A stretch of 64,000 nucleotides of DNA from Myxococcales bacterium. GTDB lineage: Bacteria; Myxococcota_A; Polyangia; Polyangiales; Polyangiaceae. Each line of letters opens with the position of its first letter. The stretch's first letter is position 1. Below the pieces are notes generated by a model that saw only the letters and a list, made by a program, of their open reading frames with translations, had not been told where the DNA came from and made no database searches. The stretch is from assembly GCA_016720545.1 (NCBI GenBank), contig JADKKK010000005.1, positions 372,001 through 436,000 on the forward strand, in the 5' to 3' direction. A program made the position numbers and the translations under genes. Below, piece after piece: positions 36,285-45,338 of the stretch.

Positions 36285-37922
36285 CTACGCCGCGGGCGCC
36301 GCGGGCGCCGCTTGCTCTCGCGGCGCGAGCTCGACGCCGGCTTGGCGCGTGGCCTCGACGCATCCCAAGAGCAGCGCCTGCCGGTAGCTCGTGAACTCCG
36401 CCCACTGGGTCGTCGTGACGGCGCAGCTCGCTTCGATGTCGAGCGAACCGTCACCCACGGCGGAGAACCGCACCGCGATCGTCTCCGGATCGACCTTCTC
36501 GTGTGCGCGGAGCACGACTTCGAGGTCGGTCACGAGCGCGGCGAGCTGCGCCGTCGTCGTCGCCGTCGACAGTCGAAGCTTGGTCGCGAAGCGCGTTCGG
36601 TCGCGCGCGGTGAGGCACTCCGTGCGCATTTCGGCGAGCTTGCCGTTCGCGATCACCACCAGCGTGCGGTCGAGGGTTCGCACGCGGGTCGAGCGGAGGC
36701 CGATGTTCTCGACCGTGCCCTCCACACCGTCGACCCGGATGGCGTCGCCCACACGGAAGGGCTGATCGACGAGGATCGACACCGACCCAAAGAGGTTCTC
36801 GACCGTCTTCTGTGCGGCGAGCGCGATGGCGATGCCGCCGATGCCGAGGCCGGTCACGAGGCTGCCCACCGGGTAGCCGAGCTGGCTCAGCACGACGACG
36901 CCGCCGACGACCCACACGGTGATGCGGGCGACGCGGAGCGAGAACCACGAGAAATCGCGGAGCGAGGGCCGTACGACGCCCCACTCGCTCGTCAGCACCG
37001 TGCCGCCGAACGCCGCGAGCGCGCGGAGCGCGACCCAGAAGAACCCCGCCAGCACCGCGGCTCGGCACAGCCGCTCCACGAGCTCCTCCGCGCGCTGGTA
37101 GAGCGCGAGCTGGCTCGTGGCGAGGTAGAAGAGAGGCACGGCGGTGAGCAGGCGCGCCGGGCCCCGCACACCTCGCGCGACCTCGTCGTCCCAGGTGACC
37201 TGCGTCCGTCGCGCGAGGCGGGCCATCAGCGCGACGACCAGCCACGCGAGCGGTCGCCCCGCGAAGTGACACCCGAGCATCGCCAGTGGCAAGGCGATGA
37301 GCTGCCAATAGATGAAGGGTCCGGGAGCGTCTCGCAGGAGCGGCTCGGGCAGGTGCTCGCGGAACCAGCGCCCCTTGAGGCTCCCGTAGAGCGCGTCGAT
37401 GCGCGCGACGGTGGCCAGGGAGAAGAGCCACCGGGACTCTTCGTCGGCGGAGCGGGCCTCGCGTCTCACGAGACGCACGGGCTCGGACTTGCCGTCGGTG
37501 CCGACGATGCGCCCTATTTCGTCGACCCCCGGTGGGAGCTGGTCGTCACGCTTGCCGGACGACTCGGGCGACAGCAGGTGGGGGTCGAGCCAGAGTCGGT
37601 GGTTCAGCACGTCGCTCAGCCTCCGCGCCAGCTCAGGCCCGCGACGCGCGTCCGCGCGGCCTAGCTCGAGGTACGTGGCCGCCTCGGCCCAGCGGCCGCC
37701 GTTCGTCGCCGCGACGAAGCGCGCCATGCTCGCGCGGGGCGAGTCGGGCGCGATCTCCTCTTCCACCTTCGCCTCCACGGGGCTCACCGTGGGCACGGCG
37801 GGCGCGACGCGCGCGAGCGCCGTCCGCGGGAACCCGACCGAGAGGCCGAGCAGGAGGCCGAGCGTGCCGAGCAACGCCCCAAGTGAAACCAGCAGAAGCC
37901 GCCCTCGGGCCGGTCGAAGCAT
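36285..37922 (-). CDS. MscS-family mechanosensitive channel with large N-terminal domain
   Basis: This 545-residue membrane channel opens under membrane tension. A signal-like helix is followed by a soluble periplasmic region (about 45-190: MARFVAATNGGRWAEAATYLEL), then several transmembrane helices. The pore-lining TM3 and its glycine/alanine packing are seen in SLVTGLGIGGIAIALAAQKTVENLFGSVSI (shown in part), followed by the MscS beta-domain signature FRVGDAIRVDGVEGTVENIGLRSTRVRTLD. It is larger than MscS (286 residues), in the MscK/YbdG-like range. Start ATG 37922 (or GTG 37928). Divergent from a membrane kinase gene 63 bases away. Confidence 0.92.
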   Translation of the reverse strand: MLRPARGRLLLVSLGALLGTLGLLLGLSVGFPRTALARVAPAVPTVSPVEAKVEEEIAPDSPRASMARFVAATNGGRWAEAATYLELGRADARRGPELARRLSDVLNHRLWLDPHLLSPESSGKRDDQLPPGVDEIGRIVGTDGKSEPVRLVRREARSADEESRWLFSLATVARIDALYGSLKGRWFREHLPEPLLRDAPGPFIYWQLIALPLAMLGCHFAGRPLAWLVVALMARLARRTQVTWDDEVARGVRGPARLLTAVPLFYLATSQLALYQRAEELVERLCRAAVLAGFFWVALRALAAFGGTVLTSEWGVVRPSLRDFSWFSLRVARITVWVVGGVVVLSQLGYPVGSLVTGLGIGGIAIALAAQKTVENLFGSVSILVDQPFRVGDAIRVDGVEGTVENIGLRSTRVRTLDRTLVVIANGKLAEMRTECLTARDRTRFATKLRLSTATTTAQLAALVTDLEVVLRAHEKVDPETIAVRFSAVGDGSLDIEASCAVTTTQWAEFTSYRQALLLGCVEATRQAGVELAPREQAAPAAPAA

Positions 37923-37985
37923 GAACACGTCATACCGGCTCTGCCCGCGCTTCCCAAGGGGGGGGGGCTGGGCGATGCTCTGCCC

Positions 37986-39941
37986 GTGAGCATCGAGTTC
38001 GACGAGACCTTGTCGCCAGAAGACTGGTCGGAGCGCCTGCTCACGCTGCCGATCATGAAGGATCTCGGGGCGACCCTGGTCGAGCACCCGCGCTCGACCA
38101 TCGAGCCCAAGCGCGACCGCGAGCGCGTCGCGAGCCCGGAGGCGATCGCCACGGCGGGGCTGCTGCACACGGCGCCCGGCGGTTCGCTGCCCGGCTTCGT
38201 CGTCCGCGAGACCCTCGGCGAGGGCGGCATGGGCGTCGTTCGCGTCGCCGAGCAGTCCACGTTGGGGCGCCAGGTCGCCATCAAGACCGTGCGAGCCGCG
38301 CTCGCGAACGACGCGGAGGCCTCCAACCGCCTGCTCCGCGAGGCCTGGCTCACGGGGCGCGTGGAGCACCCCAACGTCGTGCCGATCTACGATCTCGGCG
38401 TCGACGAGGCAGGCCGTCCCCACATCGTCATGCGCAAGGTCGAGGGGACGTCGTGGGACGCCCTCCTCCGCGATCCCGAGGCGGTGCGCCGGCGGCACGG
38501 CGCGACCGATCCGCTCGAGTGGCACCTCCGCGTGTTCGTCCAGGTCACGCAGGCGGTCAGCCGCGCGCACGCGAAGCGCATCGTGCACCGCGACATCAAG
38601 CCCGAGAACGTCATGATCGGCGAGTTCGGCGAGGTCTACCTGCTCGACTGGGGCATCGCCGTGAGCCTCGAGCCGGATCCGGAGCGCCGCCTGCCGCTCG
38701 CCTCCGACGCCACCGACGCGGCCGGCACGCCCTGCTACATGGCCCCGGAAATGTTGGGGTCGCCCACGCCGCGCATCGACGAGCGCACCGACATCTACCT
38801 GCTCGGGGCGACGCTGTACGAGATTGTGGTTGGTAGGCCTCCGCACGAGGGGAGCACGTTCGCCACGATGGTGAGCAGCATCCTGTACTCCAGCCCGCTG
38901 TTCCCGGAAGACTGCCCTCGCGAGCTCGCCGGGGTGTGCACGCGCGCCATGCGTCGGCTACACGCCGATCGCTACCCGTCGGTGGCCGAGCTCCGGGCGG
39001 CGGTCCTCGATTTTCTCACGCACCGCGGCTCGAGCGAGCTCGCCGAGGAGGCCGCGCACAAGCGCGCGCAGCTCACCCGCCTGCTCGCCGGTCCGGTCGA
39101 CGCCGAGGGGCGCCAGCAGGCGTACAACCTCTTTGGCGCCGCGCGCTTCGGGTACCTGGAGGCCCTCCGCGCGTGGTCCGAGAACGACGAGGCGAGGGCG
39201 GGGCTCGAGCTCGTGTGCACGCAGATGATCGATTTCGAGCTCGCGGCCGGCTCCGCGGAGGCCGCGCACGCCGTCTTGGCGGAGATGACGTCGCCCGCCC
39301 CGGCGCTGCGGGCGCGTGTCGAAGAGGCGCTGAGGGCGCGCGAGGCCGAGAAGGCCCGACTCGCCAAGCTCGCTCACCTCGAGGCCGAGTACGACCCGAG
39401 CGTCGGGCGGCGCACGCGGCTGCTGCTCGCCGCGATCCTCGCCGTCGTCGGCGCGATCACGCCGTTCGTCATCTACGCGCACCGCGAAGCCTCGCCCCCG
39501 ATGCACCCGCTGCTGCTGCGCACCCTCGTGGCCGTCGCGATCGCGGGCGGCCTCCTGTTCTGGGCGCGCGACTCGATCTCCAAGACGCGCCTGAACCGCA
39601 ACCTCGCGTTCACCACGCTCTCGGGGCTCGTGATGCAGGTCGTGCTCGTCCCGGGGCTCGACCTCATGGGCGTGTCGCTGCGCCACCACCTCACGCTCAG
39701 CATGTTCCTCTGGGCGTTCCTCGCGACCTCGCTCGCCATCACGAGCGAGGTCCGGTTCGCCCTGCCGGCGGCGCTCTACCTCGCGGGCTTCCTGGCGTCG
39801 GCGGCCTCCGACTCGATCGTGCCGTTCGTGCTCTTCGCCGTAGGCAACGTCTCGAACTTGGTGGTGGTGATCGCCGCGTGGACGACGAAGGACGACCTGA
39901 AGCGACTCGGGGATCGCGCGAAGGTCGCGCTCGGGCGCTGA
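37986..39941 (+). CDS. Ser/Thr protein kinase with six-helix membrane domain
   Basis: This 651-residue kinase has its kinase domain at about residues 73-355: GEGGMGVVRVA loop, VAIKTV lysine, HRDIKPEN near 200, and LLDWGIA, with DWG replacing DFG (tolerated in several bacterial kinases), and GTPCYMAPEM. A helical region (about 360-475) precedes six hydrophobic segments (LLLAAILAVVGAITPFVIYA, LLRTLVAVAIAGGLLFWA and four more), ending in a short basic tail. The multi-helix membrane domain differs from the single-helix PknB pattern and suggests sensing inside or across the membrane. GTG start at 37986. Confidence 0.92.
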   Translation: MSIEFDETLSPEDWSERLLTLPIMKDLGATLVEHPRSTIEPKRDRERVASPEAIATAGLLHTAPGGSLPGFVVRETLGEGGMGVVRVAEQSTLGRQVAIKTVRAALANDAEASNRLLREAWLTGRVEHPNVVPIYDLGVDEAGRPHIVMRKVEGTSWDALLRDPEAVRRRHGATDPLEWHLRVFVQVTQAVSRAHAKRIVHRDIKPENVMIGEFGEVYLLDWGIAVSLEPDPERRLPLASDATDAAGTPCYMAPEMLGSPTPRIDERTDIYLLGATLYEIVVGRPPHEGSTFATMVSSILYSSPLFPEDCPRELAGVCTRAMRRLHADRYPSVAELRAAVLDFLTHRGSSELAEEAAHKRAQLTRLLAGPVDAEGRQQAYNLFGAARFGYLEALRAWSENDEARAGLELVCTQMIDFELAAGSAEAAHAVLAEMTSPAPALRARVEEALRAREAEKARLAKLAHLEAEYDPSVGRRTRLLLAAILAVVGAITPFVIYAHREASPPMHPLLLRTLVAVAIAGGLLFWARDSISKTRLNRNLAFTTLSGLVMQVVLVPGLDLMGVSLRHHLTLSMFLWAFLATSLAITSEVRFALPAALYLAGFLASAASDSIVPFVLFAVGNVSNLVVVIAAWTTKDDLKRLGDRAKVALGR

Positions 39942-39987
39942 GGGCGACGGAGCCGCGCGCCGCGCCCTCGTCGCGGCGCGGCGCGGT

Positions 39988-40761
39988 TCAGCGCTCCGCG
40001 GCCTCGACCTCTGGCAGCAGCACGCGGGCGCGAGCGCGGGCCTCCTCACGCTCCGCGGCCGTCGCGCGCGCGACCTGGTCTCGGCACAGGTTGCGGAGCG
40101 CGTCGAGCTCGGCCTGGGTGAGCGCGACCCCCACGAGCCTGTCGGCGAGGCGCGCCGAGGCGTCGCGCTCCGTCGACACGAACGCGCGCGCGATCTCCGC
40201 GCCGAGGCCGGCGACGTCGGGGATCGGCCTCGCGCGGCGGTCGAGGAGCGGCCCTCGCGCCCACGTCGGGTAATGAATGTAGGCTGCATCGAGCTCGCCG
40301 CGCGGCGCGCGGTGTACCTCCAGGTCACCCTCGGCGCCGAGGCTCACGCGGAGGCTGCCGCCGGCCGGCATGACGACGTCGAGCGAGCGTGACCTCGGGT
40401 CGCCCGCGCCGCCCACGCCGCGGAGGCGCACGCGGTGCCGACCGCAAGGCACGCCGTAGAGCCCTCGCGCGGCGACCGTCGTAGCGCCGGTGAGCGGGTA
40501 GGGGAGCTCATCGATCTCGAGCCGGTCGAGCGGGAGCCCCTCGAGCACGAGCACGCCCCCGCGCGCGCCCTCCGCGCGGCGAGGCGGCTTGGAGCGCAGG
40601 GCCACGCGCGGCGCGAGCGCCGGGCTAGGCAGGTGAGTCCGCGGGATTGAGCCCGGGCGCGCGGCGGCGCGGCGCCTGCGGAGAGCGCGGAGAGCGCGAA
40701 CGAGCCGCCAGCCCGCGGCGATAAGGACCACCAGCGCGGTCGCGAAGAGCAGCCCGTGCAT
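39988..40761 (-). CDS. Membrane-anchored protein with PEGA-like beta region
   Basis: This 257-residue protein has one N-terminal transmembrane helix (LLFATALVVLIAAGWRLV) and an Arg-rich cytoplasmic or periplasmic linker. Residues about 85-150 look like beta strands with the phrases LEGLPLDRLEI, ARGLYGVPCGRHRVRLRG and LDVVMPAGGSLRVSL, reminiscent of the PEGA surface-layer domain, but weakly so. The last 90 residues are helical and acidic/basic mixed. I do not recognise a family. It converges with the kinase gene. Confidence 0.65.
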   Translation of the reverse strand: MHGLLFATALVVLIAAGWRLVRALRALRRRRAAARPGSIPRTHLPSPALAPRVALRSKPPRRAEGARGGVLVLEGLPLDRLEIDELPYPLTGATTVAARGLYGVPCGRHRVRLRGVGGAGDPRSRSLDVVMPAGGSLRVSLGAEGDLEVHRAPRGELDAAYIHYPTWARGPLLDRRARPIPDVAGLGAEIARAFVSTERDASARLADRLVGVALTQAELDALRNLCRDQVARATAAEREEARARARVLLPEVEAAER

Positions 40762-40827
40762 GCCTCGATCGTACCGCACGAGCTGTCGCGCGCCAGGCGC
40801 GTCGCGCGTCGCGCGAGCGCCGTGCGG

Positions 40828-41550
40828 CTACTTGTTGCCTTCGGCGAGGAGCGACCAAGTCTGGCCGGCGGCGCACGTGCCGGACACGTGGAACACCTCG
40901 ATGGTGACCGTGCGATGGTCGTCGTCGCCGTTCGCGACCGCGCCCTCGCCCCACTCGACCGACGCTACGTCGGGGCCGACGGTCGCGCTGGTCTGGCGGT
41001 CGGCGCCGGTGCACTTCTGCGAGCTGGCGTCGGTCGGCACGTACACTCGCATGTCGAAGTTGGCCGAGCTCGGCGACGTGAGGGTGAGCCGGAGCGTGAC
41101 CTTCTTGCCGATGACCCCGCTGTCGTCCTCGGTCACGCGGATCTTCAGCCACTGCGACGTGGTGCCGGTCGTGCGGCTCGTGGGGGCGCCCGTGTCGCCG
41201 CTCACCGCGGTCATCGCGGTGGCGCCGCCGCACGCGTTGGGGCTCGCGCACGCGATGGGCGTGCCCGCGTCGCCCGCGCCGCCGTCGCCCGCGCCGCCGT
41301 CGCCCACGCCGCCGTCGCCCACGCCCGCGTCGCCCACGGCGTCGGTGCCTGCGTCCACCGGCGGCGGCGGAGCGGAGTCGAACTGGACGACCGGCGGCAA
41401 GGCCGAGTCACGGGTGGGCGTCGGCGCGCTCGCGTCGACCTCCTCCGGCAGGATCACGCCGCCGTCTTCCGTGTCGGCGATACCGCTCGTGCACGCGACC
41501 GCCGCGGCACAGCCCAAGGCGAACAAGACGGCGGCGATGTGACGACCCAT
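40828..41550 (-). CDS. Lipoprotein, tandem paralogue A
   Basis: This 240-residue lipoprotein has the signal peptide MGRHIAAVLFALGCAAAVAC. A linker with the repeats GDAGVGDGGVGDGGAGDGG (about residues 68-90) leads to a beta-rich domain of about 150 residues with the phrases SDTG-type start, WLKIRVTEDDSGVIGKK, LTLTSPSSANFDMRVYVP, and HVSGTCAAGQTWSLLAEGNK. The domain resembles pre-peptidase C-terminal beta-sandwich domains. Its neighbour (41624-42340) is about 90 percent similar in this domain, so the two arose by a recent tandem duplication. Function unknown. Confidence 0.82.
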   Translation of the reverse strand: MGRHIAAVLFALGCAAAVACTSGIADTEDGGVILPEEVDASAPTPTRDSALPPVVQFDSAPPPPVDAGTDAVGDAGVGDGGVGDGGAGDGGAGDAGTPIACASPNACGGATAMTAVSGDTGAPTSRTTGTTSQWLKIRVTEDDSGVIGKKVTLRLTLTSPSSANFDMRVYVPTDASSQKCTGADRQTSATVGPDVASVEWGEGAVANGDDDHRTVTIEVFHVSGTCAAGQTWSLLAEGNK

Positions 41551-41623
41551 GATCGCACCGTAGCGTGCCCTCCGCGCGGGGCCACGCATTTCCCGCGCGC
41601 GCCGCGGCCCGGAGGAGCGGCGC

Positions 41624-42340
41624 CTACTTGTTGCCTTCGGCGAGGAGCGACCAGGTCTGGCCGGCGGCGCAGGTGCCCGAGACGTGGAACACCTCGATCG
41701 TGACCCAGCGGTCGTCGTCGTCGCCGTTGGCGAGCGCGCCCTCGCCCCACTCGACCGAGGCCACGTCGGGGCCCACGGTTGAGCTGGTCTGGCGGTCGGC
41801 GCCGGTGCACTTCTGCGAGCTGCCGTCGTTTGGCACGTACACCCGCATGTCGAAGTTGGCCGAGCTGGGCGAGGTCAGTGTGAGCCGCACCTTGAGCTTG
41901 GCGCCGAACACGCCGCTGTCGTTCTCGCTCACCCGTATCTTGAGCCACTGCGACGTGGTGCCGGTCGTGCGGCTCGTGGGCGAGCCCGTGTCGCCGCTGA
42001 TGGCGGTCATCGTGGTGCCGCCGAGGCAGGTGTTGGGGCTCGCGCACGCGGCGGGCGTGCCCGCGTCGCCGGTGCCGCTGTCGCCGGTGCCGCTGTCCAC
42101 CACCACCGGGGAGTCGGTGCCCGCGTCCACGGGGGGCGGCGGCGCCGAGTCGACCTGCACGACCGGCGGCAGCGCAACGTCGCGCGGGGGTGTCGCCGAG
42201 TCACGGACGGGCGTGCCCGCGTCTTCCTCCTCCACGGGCTCGATCAAGCCGCCGTCGTCGAGGTCGGCGACGCCGTTCGCACACGCGACCGCGGCGGCAC
42301 AGCCTAGAGCGAACACGACGGCGGTGATGCGACGACCCAT
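41624..42340 (-). CDS. Lipoprotein, tandem paralogue B
   Basis: This 238-residue lipoprotein is paralogous to the downstream gene. The signal peptide MGRRITAVVFALGCAAAVAC is nearly identical. The linker differs most (EEEDAGTPVRDSATPPRDVA, then VDSGTGDSGTGDAGT), while the C-terminal domain, including SSANFDMRVYVPNDGSSQKC and the end TWSLLAEGNK, is nearly unchanged. Two cysteines in SPNTC and one in SSQKC are conserved in both copies. The 73-base gap and same orientation point to cotranscription. Long upstream extensions of the frame are not protein-like. Confidence 0.82.
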   Translation of the reverse strand: MGRRITAVVFALGCAAAVACANGVADLDDGGLIEPVEEEDAGTPVRDSATPPRDVALPPVVQVDSAPPPPVDAGTDSPVVVDSGTGDSGTGDAGTPAACASPNTCLGGTTMTAISGDTGSPTSRTTGTTSQWLKIRVSENDSGVFGAKLKVRLTLTSPSSANFDMRVYVPNDGSSQKCTGADRQTSSTVGPDVASVEWGEGALANGDDDDRWVTIEVFHVSGTCAAGQTWSLLAEGNK

Positions 42341-42422
42341 GAACGCACCATAGCTTGCCCTTCGCCCGGGGCTACCCTTTTCGGGCGGGACGTGGGCGCG
42401 TGTAGGCGAGCGTGGGTGAGCG

Positions 42423-43058
42423 CTATTTGCGGCTCGCCTCTTGGATGGCCTCGCGGAGCGTGGGCGCGTCCTGGGCCCCTTCGAACCGTCGCTTGCCGAC
42501 GTACGTGAGCGGGACGCCGCCCGAGCCGGCCTCCGCGTACACGGCGAGATCGCGCCGGAGGCGCTCGTCGGTCGTGGCCGCGTGCAGGCAGGCCTTGAAC
42601 GCGTCGCGATCGGCGACACCGGCTTCGGCCGCGGCGTCCTCGCAGGCGCCCGCGTTGAGGCCCGCGGAGCCGGCGCTGAAGAGGACGTCGTCCATGCGGT
42701 CCATGCGGGCGCCGAGCGTCTCGGCGCAGATGGCCGCGCGCGCGGCGAGGTCGGCGTGAGGGTGGCTGGGGAGGGGCACGTGGTGCCGCACGATGCGCAC
42801 CGGCGGGCCCCCGAGGATCGCCTTCGTCAGCTCGAGGTGTGTGGAGCGGCAGAAGGGGCACTCGTAGTCGGTGAACGCCACGATCGTGGTCGTGCCGGGG
42901 GGGCCACCGGCGAGCTCGGTCACCACCGTGGAGGGCGCCTTCGGGGAGCCGCACGCCGCGGCGGAGAGCGCGAGGCCCGCGCACGCGAGACGGGCGAGAC
43001 CAGCGAGACCAGCGAGACCAGCGAGGCCAGCGGAGCGGGGAGAAAACCGTGAGCGCAT
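42423..43058 (-). CDS. DsbA-like thioredoxin-fold lipoprotein
   Basis: This 211-residue envelope oxidoreductase has a signal peptide whose core is the repeat LAGLAGLAGLA, ending in the lipobox SAAAC. The thioredoxin fold starts TTTIVAFTDYECPFCRSTH, with active-site C-P-F-C typical of the DsbA/DsbG-like thioredoxin_4 family, and the cis-proline loop GSGGVPLTYVGKRRFEG. It would make or reduce disulfide bonds in the periplasm, perhaps relevant to the many Cys-rich exported proteins of this region. Start ATG 43058; longer frames are not credible. Confidence 0.85.
   Translation of the reverse strand: MRSRFSPRSAGLAGLAGLAGLARLACAGLALSAAACGSPKAPSTVVTELAGGPPGTTTIVAFTDYECPFCRSTHLELTKAILGGPPVRIVRHHVPLPSHPHADLAARAAICAETLGARMDRMDDVLFSAGSAGLNAGACEDAAAEAGVADRDAFKACLHAATTDERLRRDLAVYAEAGSGGVPLTYVGKRRFEGAQDAPTLREAIQEASRK
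42994..43029 (-). repeat. Four 9-bp tandem repeats in a signal-peptide region
   Basis: The unit gcgagacca occurs three times exactly and once with one mismatch, coding for the LAG repeats of the DsbA-like signal peptide. Confidence 0.85.
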
Positions 43059-43152
43059 CCGGCGAGCATACCGCAGCGCCGTCGCCCCCGCGCGCGTTCG
43101 AGCGTCTCGAGCGCGCGGGGGGCCGACGAGGCGATGTGGCTGGCAGCCGCGC

Positions 43153-43695
43153 CTACAGCGTGAGCGTGCCGGTTCGAATGAGGTACGCGAGCTTCTTGCG
43201 CTGGGCCTCGTCGAGCAGCCCGTGGATTCGCCCGAGCGCCTTGACGACGGCGTCCCGGAGCCTGTCGGCGCTGGACACGCGGAGCGCGCCCCCCTCGGCC
43301 GCGCGCGCGTCGTCGAAGGCCTCACGCTCGAGCGCGTCGGCGAACGCCGCGATCGTGCGCTGGTGATCGACCTCGGCCTGGGCGCGCTCGGTCTTGAGCT
43401 CGTTCATCACCTTGGCGAGCTCTTCGACCTGCTCCTCGCGGAGCTCGAGCTTCACCGCGAGGAACCTGAGGGGGCGCCGCACGCCGAACGGCCCGCCGCC
43501 GAACGGATCGTCTCCCCCGCCGCCGCCGCCCGGGCCCCCGTGGCCTGGGCCGCCGCCGCGCCCGAACCCTCGGCCGCCGAAGCCGCCGGGGCCGCACGCC
43601 CGAGGGCCGCACCCGTCCGCGCTCGCGGACTCTTCGCAGCGCGCGCGCTCGCCGCTGCGGACGTTCTTCCACCACCAATAGAATGCAGGATGCAT
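43153..43695 (-). CDS. Spy/CpxP-like periplasmic protein (heavy-metal-resistance family)
   Basis: This 180-residue protein has a Gly-rich low-complexity segment (about 35-70) followed by an all-helical domain (VRRPLRFLAVKLELREEQVEELAKVMNELKTERAQAE), a pattern of the Spy/CpxP/ZraP superfamily, which binds metals or chaperones unfolded proteins. The N-terminus (MHPAFYWWWKNVRSGERARC) is not a standard signal peptide; secretion is uncertain. The CxxC-like cysteines near the start (RCEESA, DGCGPRAC) could bind metal. ATG 43695 has GGAG seven bases upstream. Confidence 0.65.
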   Translation of the reverse strand: MHPAFYWWWKNVRSGERARCEESASADGCGPRACGPGGFGGRGFGRGGGPGHGGPGGGGGGDDPFGGGPFGVRRPLRFLAVKLELREEQVEELAKVMNELKTERAQAEVDHQRTIAAFADALEREAFDDARAAEGGALRVSSADRLRDAVVKALGRIHGLLDEAQRKKLAYLIRTGTLTL

Positions 43696-43857
43696 GTTTC
43701 TGCTCTCCACTCGCCGGAGCGACAGCTTCCAGCGGGGCTCGTGACCGCGTGGGCGAAATTGCCTCACGCGTGCATGAAAGCGTTGCCCTGGCGCGGCGCT
43801 GGGTCAACGGCGCGGCACGTAAAGAATCCCGAAGGAGCCCGCGGTGGCGGCGCGGCG

Positions 43858-44793
43858 CTACTCGCGCGCGAGGGAGCGCGTCTCGCCGAGGTCGGTGATC
43901 CAGAGGCGCTCTTCCGGCAGCGCGCGCCGAGCCCACTCGGCCCGCAGCAGCTCGGGCGGCTCACCGGTGGGCTCGTCGGTGAGCCGGAACGTGCCCCAGT
44001 GCATGGCCACGAACGCGCGGGCGCCGAGCAGCGCGAAGGCCTCCACCGCGTCGGCCGGGCCGATGTGCTGCGGCTTCATGAACCACTCGGGGTCGTACGC
44101 GCCGATCGGGGTCATCGCCCAGTCGATGCCGGGCTCGCGCTCGCCGATCTCGCGGAACACCCGCTCCGAGAACGCGGTGTCCCCCGCGTGGTAGGCCTTG
44201 CCCTCGGGCCCTTCGTAAACGAAGCCGCCCCACAGCCGGGTGTTGCGGTCCCAGGGGGCGCGCATGCACCAGTGGTGTGCGGGCACGAGCCGCACGCGCA
44301 GATCGCCGAGCGTCACCTCTTCCCAGCGATCGAGCTCGATGACGTTCGGCAGACCCACGTCGCGGAGGAGCTTCCCGCAGCCGAGCGGGACGACGTACGT
44401 CGCGCGCGGGCCGATGCGCCTGAGCGACGGCAGGTCCATGTGGTCGAAATGATCGTGCGACACCGTGACCACGTCGACCTCTCCGAGGTCCGCGAGGGCG
44501 AGCCCCGGCGGCGACAGGCGCCGGACGAACCCCTGGATGCGATCGCCCAGCACCGGATCGGTGAGGACCAGCTTTCCGGCGAGGCGCATCGCGAAGGTCG
44601 CGTGGCCGACCCAGGTGAGGCTCGCCTCGGGCGCGCGCACCCTCGCGCCGTCGTTGGCGCGTCGTGGCGTCGCGAAGGGGGGGCCGTGCCGCCGGCGCCG
44701 CCCGAGCAGCCGATCGCCGACCTGCCACTTGAGGAGGTCGGCGGGGCCTTTGTCCGGCGTCGTGCCGTCGATATTTGTGTATCTTACAGGCAT
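43858..44793 (-). CDS. MBL-fold metallohydrolase (NAPE-PLD-like)
   Basis: This 311-residue metal-dependent hydrolase has the motif SHDHFDHMD (HxHxDH, two-metal site), further ligands in HWCM and HAGDTAFS, and the end HWGTFRLTDEP, which matches the N-acylphosphatidylethanolamine phospholipase D-like and UlaG-like subfamily of the metallo-beta-lactamase fold. The N-terminal WVGHATFAMRLAGKLVLTDPVL is also typical. It lies 34 bases after the khpB stop and may be cotranscribed with the rpmH cluster. The natural substrate is unknown. Confidence 0.88.
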   Translation of the reverse strand: MPVRYTNIDGTTPDKGPADLLKWQVGDRLLGRRRRHGPPFATPRRANDGARVRAPEASLTWVGHATFAMRLAGKLVLTDPVLGDRIQGFVRRLSPPGLALADLGEVDVVTVSHDHFDHMDLPSLRRIGPRATYVVPLGCGKLLRDVGLPNVIELDRWEEVTLGDLRVRLVPAHHWCMRAPWDRNTRLWGGFVYEGPEGKAYHAGDTAFSERVFREIGEREPGIDWAMTPIGAYDPEWFMKPQHIGPADAVEAFALLGARAFVAMHWGTFRLTDEPTGEPPELLRAEWARRALPEERLWITDLGETRSLARE

Positions 44794-44827
44794 TTCGAGG
44801 GACCGCGCGACGGGCTCGCGGCGCCGG

Positions 44828-45334
44828 CTACGCGCCCGATTTGAGCGGGATGATCTGCACGCGGCGATCGGGGCCCTCGCCGTGGCTCTCCGTGCGGACG
44901 CCGGTCACGTCCTTGAGCGCGACGTGGACGATGCGCCGGTCGCGCGCGCTCATGGGGTCGAAGGTGATGACCTTGCCCTCGCTCGCGACGCGCTGCCCGA
45001 GCTTCTTCGCCATCTCGGCGAGCTGGTCCTCGTGGCGGGCCCGGTAGCCCTCCGCGTCGACCTGCACGTGCCGGCGCGCGTCGCCTGGGCGATGCACGAT
45101 GCGGGTCGTCAGGTACTGGATGGCCTCGAGCACGGTGCCGCGCTTGCCGATCACCCGCCCGGCGTCGGGGCCCTCGATGTCGATGCGGATCTCGTCGGCG
45201 GAGCCCTCGCCGTCGTCCGGCGCGAGCACGGCCTCGGCCTCGATCTGCATCTTGTCGAGGAGCATGCGCACGAAGCCAACCGCGCGCTGGCTCTGCGCGT
45301 CCGCGCCGGAGTTCGTCGTCTCACCGTCAGTCAT
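44828..45334 (-). CDS. khpB: Jag/KhpB RNA-binding protein (KH and R3H domains)
   Basis: This 168-residue RNA-binding protein helps control cell elongation and sRNA-mRNA contacts in other bacteria. The KH motif GRVIGKRGTVLEAIQYLT is at about 70-88, and the R3H motif RDRRIVHVALKD near 145. The N-terminal Jag domain, usually long in Gram-positives, is represented by about 60 residues (FVRMLLDKMQIEAEAVLAPD). ATG 45334 follows the yidC stop by only four bases, so it is cotranscribed with yidC, as in most bacteria. Confidence 0.93.
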   Translation of the reverse strand: MTDGETTNSGADAQSQRAVGFVRMLLDKMQIEAEAVLAPDDGEGSADEIRIDIEGPDAGRVIGKRGTVLEAIQYLTTRIVHRPGDARRHVQVDAEGYRARHEDQLAEMAKKLGQRVASEGKVITFDPMSARDRRIVHVALKDVTGVRTESHGEGPDRRVQIIPLKSGA

Positions 45335-45338
45335 CTGT

